Shown here piece after piece: positions 1 to 6,829 of a DNA stretch of 11,940 bases. The DNA comes from an uncultured Alphaproteobacteria bacterium (lineage in GTDB: Bacteria > Pseudomonadota > Alphaproteobacteria > Reyranellales > Reyranellaceae), in assembly GCA_903929895.1 (NCBI GenBank), contig CAIYWM010000954.1:1-11940 (forward strand), given 5' to 3'. The notes below the pieces were generated by a model. It worked only from the letters and a program-made list of their open reading frames with translations. It was not told the origin of the DNA and did not search any database. Position numbers and translations under genes: made by a program. How positions within the stretch are numbered: position 1 is the stretch's first letter; every line of letters starts with the position of its first letter.

Positions 1-787
1 CGGATATGCCTGTCTCGCAGTGTTCGGTCTGGTGACATTGGCGCTGTTCTGGACTGCTGTGAAGGTCGAATACCGCGAGATGGCAACGGGTGGCGGGGAG
101 TCTCAAGCCTTCCAGACCACGCTTTCCGACCGCGTGGGATACATGCTCGGGCGCGTCGCCGGCATTTCGGACATCGATTGGGGGGTTGCCTCGAAGGCCC
201 TCCTGGAGCGTCTGGCTTATGTCGACATCACAGGTCTGGTGATCAACGTCGACCTTGCAAGTGCCGAACAGCAGACGATGCGTCAATGGAACGATGCTTT
301 CGGCCATGTCTTTCAGCCTCGGTTCCTCTTTCCCGACAAGCAGGCCCTCTCGGACACCGAGGTTTTCATCCGCCTGACCAAGGCCGATCTGCTGGAGAAC
401 ATGCGCGGCGGCACGTCGATCAGCGTCGGCTACATGGCCGAGAATTACGTGGATTTTGGCTTCCCGGGCATGCTGGGAGGCGTTCTTGCCGTTGGCCTGC
501 TCGTCGCCCTTGTGATCCGTTTCTTCTTCTCGTTCGACGTTCCGTGGATGGTCCGCCAGGGGACAGCTCTTGCCTACGTGTATGCGATCTGTGGCAGCGG
601 TCTCGAGGTCTCTCTGCCCAAAATCCTGGGAACCTGCGTCACTTTCGCCGTGGCCTATGGTCTTGCCTTGAAGTTCGCCTTTCCGATTGGGCAGAGATGG
701 CTCGAGCAGCGAGCGCGACAGGCGGCAGACCGCGAGGCAACGCGGCGCAGGATCAAGAGCCTGTTCCGTGGCGGGGGACCGATCTAG
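1..787 (+). CDS. Polytopic membrane protein, C-terminal part; probable polysaccharide repeat-unit polymerase-like (5' partial)
   Basis: The frame is open from the left edge (codons run from base 2), so this is the 3' part of a longer gene and the GTG at 20 is not the likely start. About 260 residues are visible. A hydrophobic helix sits at the very start, followed by a polar loop of some 120 residues. In that loop a Pro-Arg-Phe-Leu-Phe-Pro stretch precedes a Gly-Gly-Thr-Ser-Ile-Ser segment and a Tyr-Met-Ala-Glu / Phe-Gly-Phe-Pro-Gly segment. Two further membrane spans follow (about nt 455-535 and 560-690), and the tail is Arg-rich and cytoplasmic-looking. A long external loop with a Thr-Ser-Ile-Ser...Gly-Tyr...Glu...Phe-Gly pattern before the last helices is typical of O-antigen/oligosaccharide repeat-unit polymerases (Wzy-type). 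I infer membership of that broad group; another exopolysaccharide membrane protein is possible. A polysaccharide cluster may lie to the left of the window. Confidence 0.6.
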   Translation, partial: GYACLAVFGLVTLALFWTAVKVEYREMATGGGESQAFQTTLSDRVGYMLGRVAGISDIDWGVASKALLERLAYVDITGLVINVDLASAEQQTMRQWNDAFGHVFQPRFLFPDKQALSDTEVFIRLTKADLLENMRGGTSISVGYMAENYVDFGFPGMLGGVLAVGLLVALVIRFFFSFDVPWMVRQGTALAYVYAICGSGLEVSLPKILGTCVTFAVAYGLALKFAFPIGQRWLEQRARQAADREATRRRIKSLFRGGGPI

Positions 788-1248
788 GTCAGCAGACGGT
801 TGTTTCCACACGCCTGTCAGCGATGCCGTGCGACGCCCTTCGCCACTGCCTGCGCAGCTCCTTCGAGAGTGCGACCGGCCGGCGGCTGCAGTTCACCATG
901 CTCGAATGCCGCGACGACCGCCTCGTGTACATAGCTCTGCCGCAAAGGGTCGGCGTACTCGCCAAGTCCTGGGCTGCCGCGGCTATGGCGTCGCGCGGCA
1001 GCACCTGTCGCGCCTGGGTTCGCGTCGGCGGCCCTCACGACGTGCAGGCCCTGGCACTGCTGCCACGGAAGTGGAGACGCACCAGCAGACCATCGATTTC
1101 GACGTTCGACTTGAGGAGCGTCGTCGCGTCCCGTTCGCGTGCATAGGAGCGCCTCCCGGCCCGGAGTGCGGTCTTTGCCACGAGATGGACGACCGTCACC
1201 GCGGCGTGACGCACCCCCACCCCCGACTCGCCGCGTAAAAGGAAGGCA
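788..1248. other. Gene-poor gap with no convincing coding region
   Basis: About 460 bp lie between the polymerase-like gene and the Crp-type regulator. Short open frames exist on both strands, but none has a good ribosome site, a recognisable domain or natural-looking composition. On the minus strand a 73-codon frame (817-1038) carries a plausible-looking stretch that reads roughly Tyr-Ala-Asp-Pro-Leu-Arg-Gln-Ser-Tyr-Val and ends in an Ala-rich helix. A second minus frame (1035-1337) runs into the end of the regulator gene. The two could be pieces of a decayed gene in different frames, but I cannot show it. I see no RNA gene or clear terminator here. Confidence 0.5.
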
Positions 1249-1959
1249 TCAGGCCAAATCGGCGATGACGCGCCGCGTCTTCTCCCGCAATGCGCCGAGA
1301 CACTCGCAGGCACCGCGTTCGAGGCCGGCCCGGTCAAGGACCGCGATCTTGCCGCGCTGGTAACGGATGAGGCCCGCCTGCTGCAGACCGTAGGCGATCA
1401 GGCTGACGGTCGGACGTCTCACCGCGAGCATCTGGGCCAGGAAATCGTGCGTAAGGCAGATCACGTCGTCGTCGATGCGATCGCGCACCTGGACGATCCA
1501 GCGGCACAGACGGCGGTCGGCGGTGTGAAGGGCGTTGCAGGCCGCCGTCTGCTGCATCTGGGCCAGCATCAACTCACTGCTCAACAGCGCCATCTTCCTC
1601 AGGACAGGACTTTGGCCAACGGCGGTTCGGAAGTCCGCCACGGGCATTCGCCAGGCCGTTGCATCGATCTGGACGATGGCGCGCGTGCCGGCGGTGTGAT
1701 TTCCCAGCGCGGAAAGCGCGCCCAGTATGGCCTCCCGGCCAAGTGTCGCAGTCTCGATTGCCGCGCCATCCTGCATCATGGCAACCAGGGAAATCATGCC
1801 GCTTTGGATGAAGGAGACGTGATTGATTCGCTGCTCTGGTTCCTGAAGGACCGAGCCCCGGGAGAGCCGATGGAAGGCCAGGTAGGGCCTCAAACGGAGT
1901 TGTTCGGCTGCTGGCAGGGTGGACAGAAAGAGGTTCTTCGGTTCGAACGCAGTCGTCAC
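1249..1959 (-). CDS. Crp/Fnr-family transcriptional regulator
   Basis: This 236-residue protein has the Crp/Fnr architecture. An N-terminal cyclic-nucleotide-type beta-barrel spans about residues 8-115 (Gly-Ser-Val-Leu near 35, Phe-Ile-Gln-Ser-Gly-Met near 50, Gly-Arg-Glu-Ala near 74). A long dimer helix follows at about 116-160, and a winged helix-turn-helix at about 168-205, with Leu-Ala-Gln-Met-Leu and Arg-Arg-Pro-Thr-Val-Ser as the recognition region. I chose the GTG at 1959 over the ATG at 2109 because GAGGA lies about 10 bases upstream and the product then has the usual family length; the extra 50 residues of the longer frame are polar and unlike the family. There is no N-terminal cysteine cluster of the FNR [4Fe-4S] type, and the cysteines present are in the C-terminal half. 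The barrel resembles the divergent sensors common in Rhizobiales and Rhodospirillales, whose ligand is usually unknown. It is the last of three minus-strand genes, 159 bp after the small gene. Its targets cannot be read from this window. Confidence 0.88.
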   Translation of the reverse strand: MTTAFEPKNLFLSTLPAAEQLRLRPYLAFHRLSRGSVLQEPEQRINHVSFIQSGMISLVAMMQDGAAIETATLGREAILGALSALGNHTAGTRAIVQIDATAWRMPVADFRTAVGQSPVLRKMALLSSELMLAQMQQTAACNALHTADRRLCRWIVQVRDRIDDDVICLTHDFLAQMLAVRRPTVSLIAYGLQQAGLIRYQRGKIAVLDRAGLERGACECLGALREKTRRVIADLA

Positions 1960-2118
1960 TACAGCTGTTTCCTCGTTTGCCGGGACATCGCGTTCACTCT
2001 CACGACCAGCCTGTTGATCCGTGCTGGAACGGCCATCACTGTAGGCACGCACCGGATTGTCGGTCGGTCCACTAACGAACGAAAAATGGGTTCTTGGCCG
2101 TATCGGCATGCGTGTCGC

Positions 2119-2406
2119 TCAGAACGGAAGCGCCCGGCCGTGAGGCATGCGCCGACCCAGCCGATCCCGCTTCACCACAGACCCGTCTTTCCTACCGCCC
2201 TTGTTGGTTTCATCGTCGGTGACGGCGGCTTCAGCATGGCGCCTTCCCAACGACGTGAGACGCGGTCCGCTCGGGCCGTCGTGCAAGAGCCCCAGCAGTT
2301 CCAAGCGCAACCGGTGGGCTGACGGAAGCTTGACTGTTTGGCCGACGGACAGCGCCCTGAGAAGACGCTGCTCCTCTGCGCTGATCCGCACCTGCGCGGT
2401 CGTCAT
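2119..2406 (-). CDS. Small protein of unknown function
   Basis: This 95-residue protein is not recognised. The start is well supported: AGGAG lies 9 bases before the ATG at 2406. Residues 1-60 look like a compact fold of helices and a short wing. A helical segment near 10-20 is followed by Val-Lys-Leu-Pro, then a Leu-rich helix at about 30-42 and the pattern Leu-Thr-Ser-Leu-Gly-Arg-Arg. That pattern resembles the end of small winged-helix proteins, in which a 'leucine-thr-x-x-gly-arg' turn is common. Residues 61-95 are basic and probably disordered. The gene lies between the monooxygenase (122 bp upstream) and the Crp-type regulator (159 bp downstream) on the same strand. A DNA-binding or accessory regulatory role is a guess from composition only. 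Confidence 0.62.
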   Translation of the reverse strand: MTTAQVRISAEEQRLLRALSVGQTVKLPSAHRLRLELLGLLHDGPSGPRLTSLGRRHAEAAVTDDETNKGGRKDGSVVKRDRLGRRMPHGRALPF

Positions 2407-2432
2407 AACTCACGGCTCCTTGAATCCAGAGT

Positions 2433-2459
2433 GGACGCGAGCGCCGTCTTCAGGCGTCC
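2433..2459. repeat. Inverted repeat between monooxygenase and small gene
   Basis: GGACGC (2433-2438) and GCGTCC (2454-2459) form a perfect 6-bp inverted repeat around a 15-base centre. A competing inner stem (CGCC with GGCG) is possible. It lies in the 122-bp spacer after the monooxygenase stop and just upstream of the ribosome site of the small gene. No T-run follows on either strand, so it is not a classical terminator; a leader or mRNA-processing structure is possible. Confidence 0.3.
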
Positions 2460-2528
2460 GCTGGTCGTGCAACGGGGCCCTCTAAAGGGGGTTCCGAGTG
2501 GAGGCCTTTTTGTCGGCCCTTCCTGAAT

Positions 2529-4301
2529 TTAAGGTAGGTTGAGCTCTGCCGCCTTGATCTGCAGGGCCAGATACTTGGAATACATGCGGCATTGGGCGAA
2601 GGAGCCGCCCTGGAACCACAACCCTTGCTGGGCCGTCGCAATCCACATGTTGCGCAATTCCTGGGTGCGGTCGTCGAAGCCCCAGACAGGTCCCACCTTG
2701 CGGGCAATCTCCGGCCCGAAAAGCTGTTCGACCAAGTGATCCTGGCCCTTGTAGCCGGTCGCCAGCACGATCAGGTCGGCGGGCCGTTCGCGGCCATCCT
2801 TCATTACCAGGCCCGTCTTCGTAAACGAGTCGATGTCGGCATACTGGATCAATCCGATCTCGCCCTTCGCCACGAGATCGGAGGCGCCCACGTTGAAGTA
2901 GTAGCCGCCGCCGCGGCCGCGGTACTTGAGTGGCCAGCCCGTCCCGTCCTCGCCGAACTCCAGCCGGAAGCCTACCCGCTCCAGGGCTTCCAGCAGGGGG
3001 GCATCATGCGCCCTCGCCTGGTTGGTAAGGAGGCGATGGGCCTTCTTCATCACCCGCAGCGGCACCGATACGTTGATCAGGTCGCGATCCTCGAGGGTCG
3101 GGCCCTTGCCGTAGTAGATGCCGTCATAGAGCTGTGCGCCCGGCTCGACGTTGACGATGAGCGTCGGGCTCCGCTGGACGATGGTGACATGGGCGCCATT
3201 GCCGTGAAGGTCCTGTGCGATGTCGTGCGCACTGGTGCCGGTGCCGAAGACGTAGACGGGCCGCCCCCTCCAGTCCGCGCCGCTGGCGAACCTGCTGGAA
3301 TGGACGACGGTGCCGGCGAAGCGGTCGAGGGTCGGGATCTCCGGAATGTTCGGCGTGCCGCTCACGCTGGTCGCCATCACGATGTGCCGGGGATGCAAAG
3401 TTCGATGGGTGCCGCCGGCTACGTCCATGTCGAGTTCGACCGCCCAGCGCTTCGCGGCGGCATCCCACGTCGCACCCTTGAAGCTGGTGCCGGTCCAGAA
3501 GTCGATCTCCATGGTCTCGACATAGGATTCGAGCCAGTTCGCGATCTTGTCCTTGGGAATGTATTTCGGCCAGGTCTTCGGGAAGGGCAGGTAGGGGAAG
3601 TGATTCGAGTGCTTCTGGTTGTGCAGCTTCAGCCCATGATAGCGCTTGCGCCAATTGTCGCCGATCCGCGCCATGCGGTCGACGACAAGCGCCTCTACGC
3701 CCAGCGCCTTGAGGCGCGCCGCCGCGGTGATGCCGGCGTGGCCGCCGCCCACGATCAGCACGGCGGGATCGCGATCGGTGTAGCGCGAGGCTTCACGGCG
3801 CCGATCGAGCCAGTTGGGCCCATGGAAGTCGCGCTCGAAAGCGGGTTCCTCGGCCTTCTCGAGGATCGTCTCCTCTTCGTGGCCGCGCAGCGCCTCGAGT
3901 GACGTCAGCAGTGTCCATGCCTGGGCTGCTCCGACACGGCAGTCGCTGCGCTTCAATCGAACGATGCCGGCGCCCGTGCCGATCGCGGTATGGAACGTCA
4001 GGATCGCTTCGACGCAGGGCTCGCCCGCCCGCTCGACGTCGCGCGGCGCATACCGCTCGGGATCGATCGCGAAGCCCGAGGCGCCGCTTGCCGCCGCCAT
4101 GTCGACCAGTCGCCGCGCGACTTCGGTGCGGTCGCTCACGGTTTCGATTGTGCGCGTCAGCGCGACGATGTCGCGCCAATCGGCATCCGGCCGGAACAGT
4201 GCGCCCACGCGGTCGGGAGCGCGTGCCTCGAGCGCCGCGTTCAGGTCGGCGAGCCAGTCATTGACGATGCGTTTCGCATCACGGTTCAATTCGATATCCA
4301 T
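2529..4301 (-). CDS. Flavin-containing monooxygenase-type NAD(P)/FAD oxidoreductase with N-terminal NTF2-like domain
   Basis: This 590-residue protein has two parts. Residues 1 to about 145 look like a SnoaL/NTF2-type cone: a helical start, then Trp-Arg-Asp-Ile, then strands with Thr-Phe-His-Thr-Ala near 102-106. Residues 178-590 are a class B flavoprotein monooxygenase. The FAD-binding GxGxxG is at Gly185/Gly187/Gly190, an FMO-type signature (Phe-x-Gly-x-x-x-His-x-x-x-Phe) is at 328-338, the NADPH-binding Gly-Thr-Gly-Thr-Ser-Ala is at 353-358, and the Leu-Ala-Thr-Gly-Tyr motif is at 513-517. Such enzymes use NADPH and O2 to form a flavin C4a-(hydro)peroxide and oxygenate N, S, carbonyl or aldehyde groups. 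The substrate is not readable here. The signature fits FMO/YUCCA-like enzymes better than Baeyer-Villiger enzymes, which have Trp-Pro or Trp-Asp after the His. There is no signal peptide, so it is cytosolic. The ATG at 4301 has only a weak AGG 9-11 bases upstream. It is the first gene of the minus-strand run. Confidence 0.88.
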   Translation of the reverse strand: MDIELNRDAKRIVNDWLADLNAALEARAPDRVGALFRPDADWRDIVALTRTIETVSDRTEVARRLVDMAAASGASGFAIDPERYAPRDVERAGEPCVEAILTFHTAIGTGAGIVRLKRSDCRVGAAQAWTLLTSLEALRGHEEETILEKAEEPAFERDFHGPNWLDRRREASRYTDRDPAVLIVGGGHAGITAAARLKALGVEALVVDRMARIGDNWRKRYHGLKLHNQKHSNHFPYLPFPKTWPKYIPKDKIANWLESYVETMEIDFWTGTSFKGATWDAAAKRWAVELDMDVAGGTHRTLHPRHIVMATSVSGTPNIPEIPTLDRFAGTVVHSSRFASGADWRGRPVYVFGTGTSAHDIAQDLHGNGAHVTIVQRSPTLIVNVEPGAQLYDGIYYGKGPTLEDRDLINVSVPLRVMKKAHRLLTNQARAHDAPLLEALERVGFRLEFGEDGTGWPLKYRGRGGGYYFNVGASDLVAKGEIGLIQYADIDSFTKTGLVMKDGRERPADLIVLATGYKGQDHLVEQLFGPEIARKVGPVWGFDDRTQELRNMWIATAQQGLWFQGGSFAQCRMYSKYLALQIKAAELNLP

Positions 4302-4528
4302 GCGAAGAACCTGTCGAATGCCGCCGGTGAAGACAACAGATAAGGCGCGCGACGCCGGTGCAGCGGAATCGGGGAGACCGGCGTTTTCCCATCGGGAGTG
4401 GCCTTTTTTGCCTTTGGGTCATTGCTTCTCCACAAAGGACTGATGCCCCGTTTCCGCAAGAAAACGCGGCTTTTTGCGCCGCTGGGTCGATCGTGTGAAA
4501 CTGCCAGTAGCTCTGGGGAGAGCGAGGG

Positions 4529-5071
4529 ATGGCAATGACACTATGGCGGTTCGTGTGGGCGCTTTGCGTCGCGCTGGCTGGCAGCGCGGCGCTGGTCGCG
4601 AGCATCGCGTGGTCGGCCTCGGCGCAGCAATGGACCGAGGTGAGGGAGGGGAACTTCAAGGTCGAGATGCCAGGCCGGCCCGAGCAATCGGTCCAGGAGG
4701 TCACGGTCAGCGGTACCGGAGAGGTCGTCGATCAGATCGAGCGGACGGTCACCCTGGGCGCCACGGAGTATTTCTTCTCCCACACGCCCTACCGAAAGAT
4801 GCCGCCCGACCTCACGCCCGCGCAGATGCTGTTGAACAGCCGCGACGGTCGGCCCGGCCACCTCCTTGCCGACCGGCCACTCACCGTTTCCGGCGCCCCG
4901 GCACGCGAATACGTTCATGAAGAGGATGGCTGGGTCCTGGCAACGCGCGCCATCTATGCAGGTGACACGCTCTACCAGCTCATCGTGGTCGGCAGGGCCG
5001 GGGTCCAGACGGCGCCGGCGACCCGACGCTTCTTCGAATCGTTCACCCTGGCACCGCGCGAGGGTCCTTAG
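4529..5071 (+). CDS. Secreted protein of unknown function
   Basis: This 180-residue protein has a clear Sec signal. Trp-Arg follows the start, a hydrophobic core runs over residues 8-28, and an Ala-Ser-Ala cleavage site precedes Gln33, giving a periplasmic product of about 148 residues. The mature part has alternating strands, a Phe-Lys-Val-Glu-Met-Pro-Gly-Arg-Pro motif near 43, and a late Arg-Arg-Phe-Phe-Glu-Ser-Phe segment. This pattern (strand, 'P-x-x-P', long beta region, then 'F-x-x-S-F' helix at the end) is common in small proteobacterial periplasmic proteins, and I know no firm function for them. GGGGAG at 4515-4520 is 8 bases from the ATG at 4529. A second ATG six bases later, with AGGG in front, is a possible alternative start. 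The gene is divergent from the monooxygenase across a 227-bp spacer and ends exactly where the next, minus-strand gene ends. Confidence 0.8.
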   Translation: MAMTLWRFVWALCVALAGSAALVASIAWSASAQQWTEVREGNFKVEMPGRPEQSVQEVTVSGTGEVVDQIERTVTLGATEYFFSHTPYRKMPPDLTPAQMLLNSRDGRPGHLLADRPLTVSGAPAREYVHEEDGWVLATRAIYAGDTLYQLIVVGRAGVQTAPATRRFFESFTLAPREGP

Positions 5072-5572
5072 CTAGGCGCCGCCGCGGTCGGCGCGGTGGA
5101 GCCGGATGGTCAGAAGCAATGCTCGGCCGAGCATGGCACTCCCGCAGAACATGGCGACGAGGGCCGCTCCAAGCCGGAAAATCTCCAGCTCCGGACTGCC
5201 CAGGAACGCAGCCACGCACTCCACGACGACGGCGGCCCCCACGGCGATCGCCACCCAGAGAAGAACGAGCTTGGCGGCGTCCGTCAGGTCCACTTGTGGC
5301 CGGTACATGTCATGCCGGATGCCGATCATCATCCCGCGTGCCGCGCCAACGACGAATCCGGCAGCGAGCGCGGCACCGAACAGCCAGCGCGGCTGGTGCT
5401 CCGCGAGCTGGAGGAGAGAGAGGATGGTCCCGGCAAAGAGCGCCAGCAAGGCGGGCGCGAACAGGCGCCATGTCGAAATATAGCGTCGGCGCACCTCTCG
5501 CAGCGAGAGGTAGATGCAGCTGCCGGCCGCTCCGACCAACAGCAAATGGACCAAGGTCAGATTGTGAATCAC
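5072..5572 (-). CDS. Five-helix membrane protein of unknown function
   Basis: This 166-residue protein is strongly hydrophobic, with spans at about residues 5-23, 37-56, 63-82, 98-123 and 134-156. Basic loops (Arg-Glu-Val-Arg-Arg-Arg near 25-30, Arg-x-Asp-Met-Tyr-Arg near 86-91, and the C-terminal Arg-Leu-His-Arg) suggest which loops face the cytoplasm. No conserved catalytic or transport motif is visible, and I do not recognise the family. The frame starts with a GTG at 5572 (Met-Ile-His-Asn) whose ribosome site is poor, so the true start is uncertain. Its stop codon (5072-5074 on the plus strand) directly abuts the stop of the convergent secreted-protein gene (5069-5071). Confidence 0.65.
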   Translation of the reverse strand: MIHNLTLVHLLLVGAAGSCIYLSLREVRRRYISTWRLFAPALLALFAGTILSLLQLAEHQPRWLFGAALAAGFVVGAARGMMIGIRHDMYRPQVDLTDAAKLVLLWVAIAVGAAVVVECVAAFLGSPELEIFRLGAALVAMFCGSAMLGRALLLTIRLHRADRGGA

Positions 5573-5686
5573 CTGCTCAGCTTACACGGCAATCGCTTCA
5601 AGGAAAGGGTTCCTCCATTTGTCGCTGAGGCCCTATTCGGAGAGCGACTTCGCGCCGACCCGTTCCCGGCGATTCCGGCAAGCGAG

Positions 5687-5707
5687 GCCGGGTTTTGAAA
5701 AACCGGC
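5687..5707. repeat. Imperfect hairpin upstream of the TRAP operon
   Basis: GCCGG (5687-5691) pairs with CCGGC (5703-5707). After one G-A mismatch a further TTT/AAA pairing closes a small TGA loop. The structure lies in the 219-bp spacer between the five-helix membrane gene and the solute-binding protein gene, about 85 bases before the latter's start. No T-run follows on either strand. It may be a leader element or an operator-like palindrome; function is not shown. Confidence 0.35.
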
Positions 5708-5791
5708 ATTTCGTGCGTGTTGCCTCACTGCGGTAGTCGTGGTTTCTTCCGCGCCACATGGGGGAGAGAAACGAACATTAGGGAGCTTCAT

Positions 5792-6763
5792 ATGAATCGA
5801 CGTCAATTCATCGCCGCCGGCTCGGCCGCCGGTGCTTTCGGTCTGGTCGGCGGAGCCCTGCCGGCGGCCGCACAGATTCAATTCTCGATCGCTACCGGCA
5901 CCACGGGCGCCGTCTACTATCCGCTGGGCGGCGCGATGGCGAACATCCTGAGCAAGAAGGTCCCCGGGTGGGCGGTCACTGCCGAGGCGACGGCGGGCTC
6001 GGTCGCCAACATGCACATGATCCGGGACGGCAAGGCGCAGATGGCGCTGACCCAGTGCGACACTGCCTATGATGCCATCAAGGGTCTCGACAAGTTCAAG
6101 GACAAGCCGGTGGATTCGCGCACGCTGGCGGTCGTTTATCCCAACCTGGTGCATTTCGTGACCATGGAAGGCACCGGCATCAACAAGCTGTCCGACATCA
6201 AGGGCAAGCGCATCTCGACCAGCGCGCCGGTGAGCGGATCCGAGGTCATGGCGCTGCGCATCATCGACGAACTCGGCCTGAAGCTCAGCGACATCAAGCG
6301 CGAGCGCCTGTCGCCGGCCGAGAGCACGAACGCCATGAAGGACGGCAAGCTCGACGGCTATTTCTTCAACGGCGGGCCGCCGGTCGCGGCGATCACCGAC
6401 CTGGCGGCGACCCAGGGCGTCAAGATCAAGCTGATCTCGACGGCCGACCTGGTGCCGGCGCTGAACAAGAAATACGGTCCGGTCTTCGCCGCCAGCCAGA
6501 TTCCAGCCAAGGCCTACCCGAACCAGGATGCGGCGGTGCCGGTGATCGCCATCTGGAACATCCTCGTCGTGCCGGCGTCGATGAGCGATGATCAGGCCTA
6601 CACGATCACCAAGACGTTGTGGGAGAACCATGCCGACCTGATCGCCACCCATAAGGCGTCGACCGACATGACGGCGGAAAACCAGAAAGCCGCGAATTCT
6701 TCGGTCCCGTTTCATCCCGGCGCGATGAAGTATTTCGCCGAGAAGGGCATCAAGCTGTCGTAA
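5792..6763 (+). CDS. TAXI-family TRAP transporter solute-binding protein
   Basis: This is a 323-residue periplasmic substrate-binding protein. The N-terminus carries a twin-arginine-like start (Asn-Arg-Arg-Gln-Phe-Ile at 2-7), a hydrophobic stretch, and Ala-Ala-Ala before Gln28 as the likely cleavage site, so export may be through Tat. The mature start (Ser-Ile-Ala-Thr-Gly-Thr-Thr-Gly, then Tyr-Tyr-Pro-Leu-Gly-Gly at 42-47) is the TAXI hallmark, followed by Glu-Ala-Thr-Ala-Gly-Ser-Val-Ala-Asn at 65-73. TAXI proteins deliver small organic acids or amino acids (for example glutamate, 2-oxoglutarate or other carboxylates) to a TRAP permease; the ligand here is unknown. GGGAG at 5781-5785, six bases before the ATG, fixes the start at 5792; the longer frame from 5717 adds 25 residues in front of the signal and is less likely. 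The fused permease follows after a hairpin, so the two are one operon. Confidence 0.94.
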   Translation: MNRRQFIAAGSAAGAFGLVGGALPAAAQIQFSIATGTTGAVYYPLGGAMANILSKKVPGWAVTAEATAGSVANMHMIRDGKAQMALTQCDTAYDAIKGLDKFKDKPVDSRTLAVVYPNLVHFVTMEGTGINKLSDIKGKRISTSAPVSGSEVMALRIIDELGLKLSDIKRERLSPAESTNAMKDGKLDGYFFNGGPPVAAITDLAATQGVKIKLISTADLVPALNKKYGPVFAASQIPAKAYPNQDAAVPVIAIWNILVVPASMSDDQAYTITKTLWENHADLIATHKASTDMTAENQKAANSSVPFHPGAMKYFAEKGIKLS

Positions 6764-6779
6764 AGGCAGGACGACTGGC

Positions 6780-6803
6780 GGGGCCCTCCAATAGGGGGGC
6801 CCC
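6780..6803 (+). terminator. GC-rich hairpin between binding-protein and permease genes
   Basis: A 10-bp stem (6780-6789 with 6794-6803, one G-U pair) closes an AATA loop. It begins 16 bases after the binding-protein stop and ends 26 bases before the permease start. The downstream bases (GTTTCCATTTT) hold only a weak T-run, so partial termination or 3'-end protection of the upstream mRNA is likelier than full termination. This is the usual position for a hairpin that lets a binding protein outnumber its permease. Confidence 0.6.
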
Positions 6804-6829
6804 GTTTCCATTTTGGGGTGGGAAGAACG

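Noticed and set aside
2592..3902. 436-codon open frame on the plus strand
   Set aside because: It is antisense to the monooxygenase, which has all its motifs. The product has no recognisable domain and is a GC-rich mirror frame.
4411..4482. Short inverted repeats (CCTTTG/CAAAGG and GCGGC/GCCGC) in the divergent spacer before the secreted-protein gene
   Set aside because: The stems are only 5-6 bp, one with a 16-base loop, and neither is placed as a terminator; chance is likely in a 227-bp GC-rich spacer.
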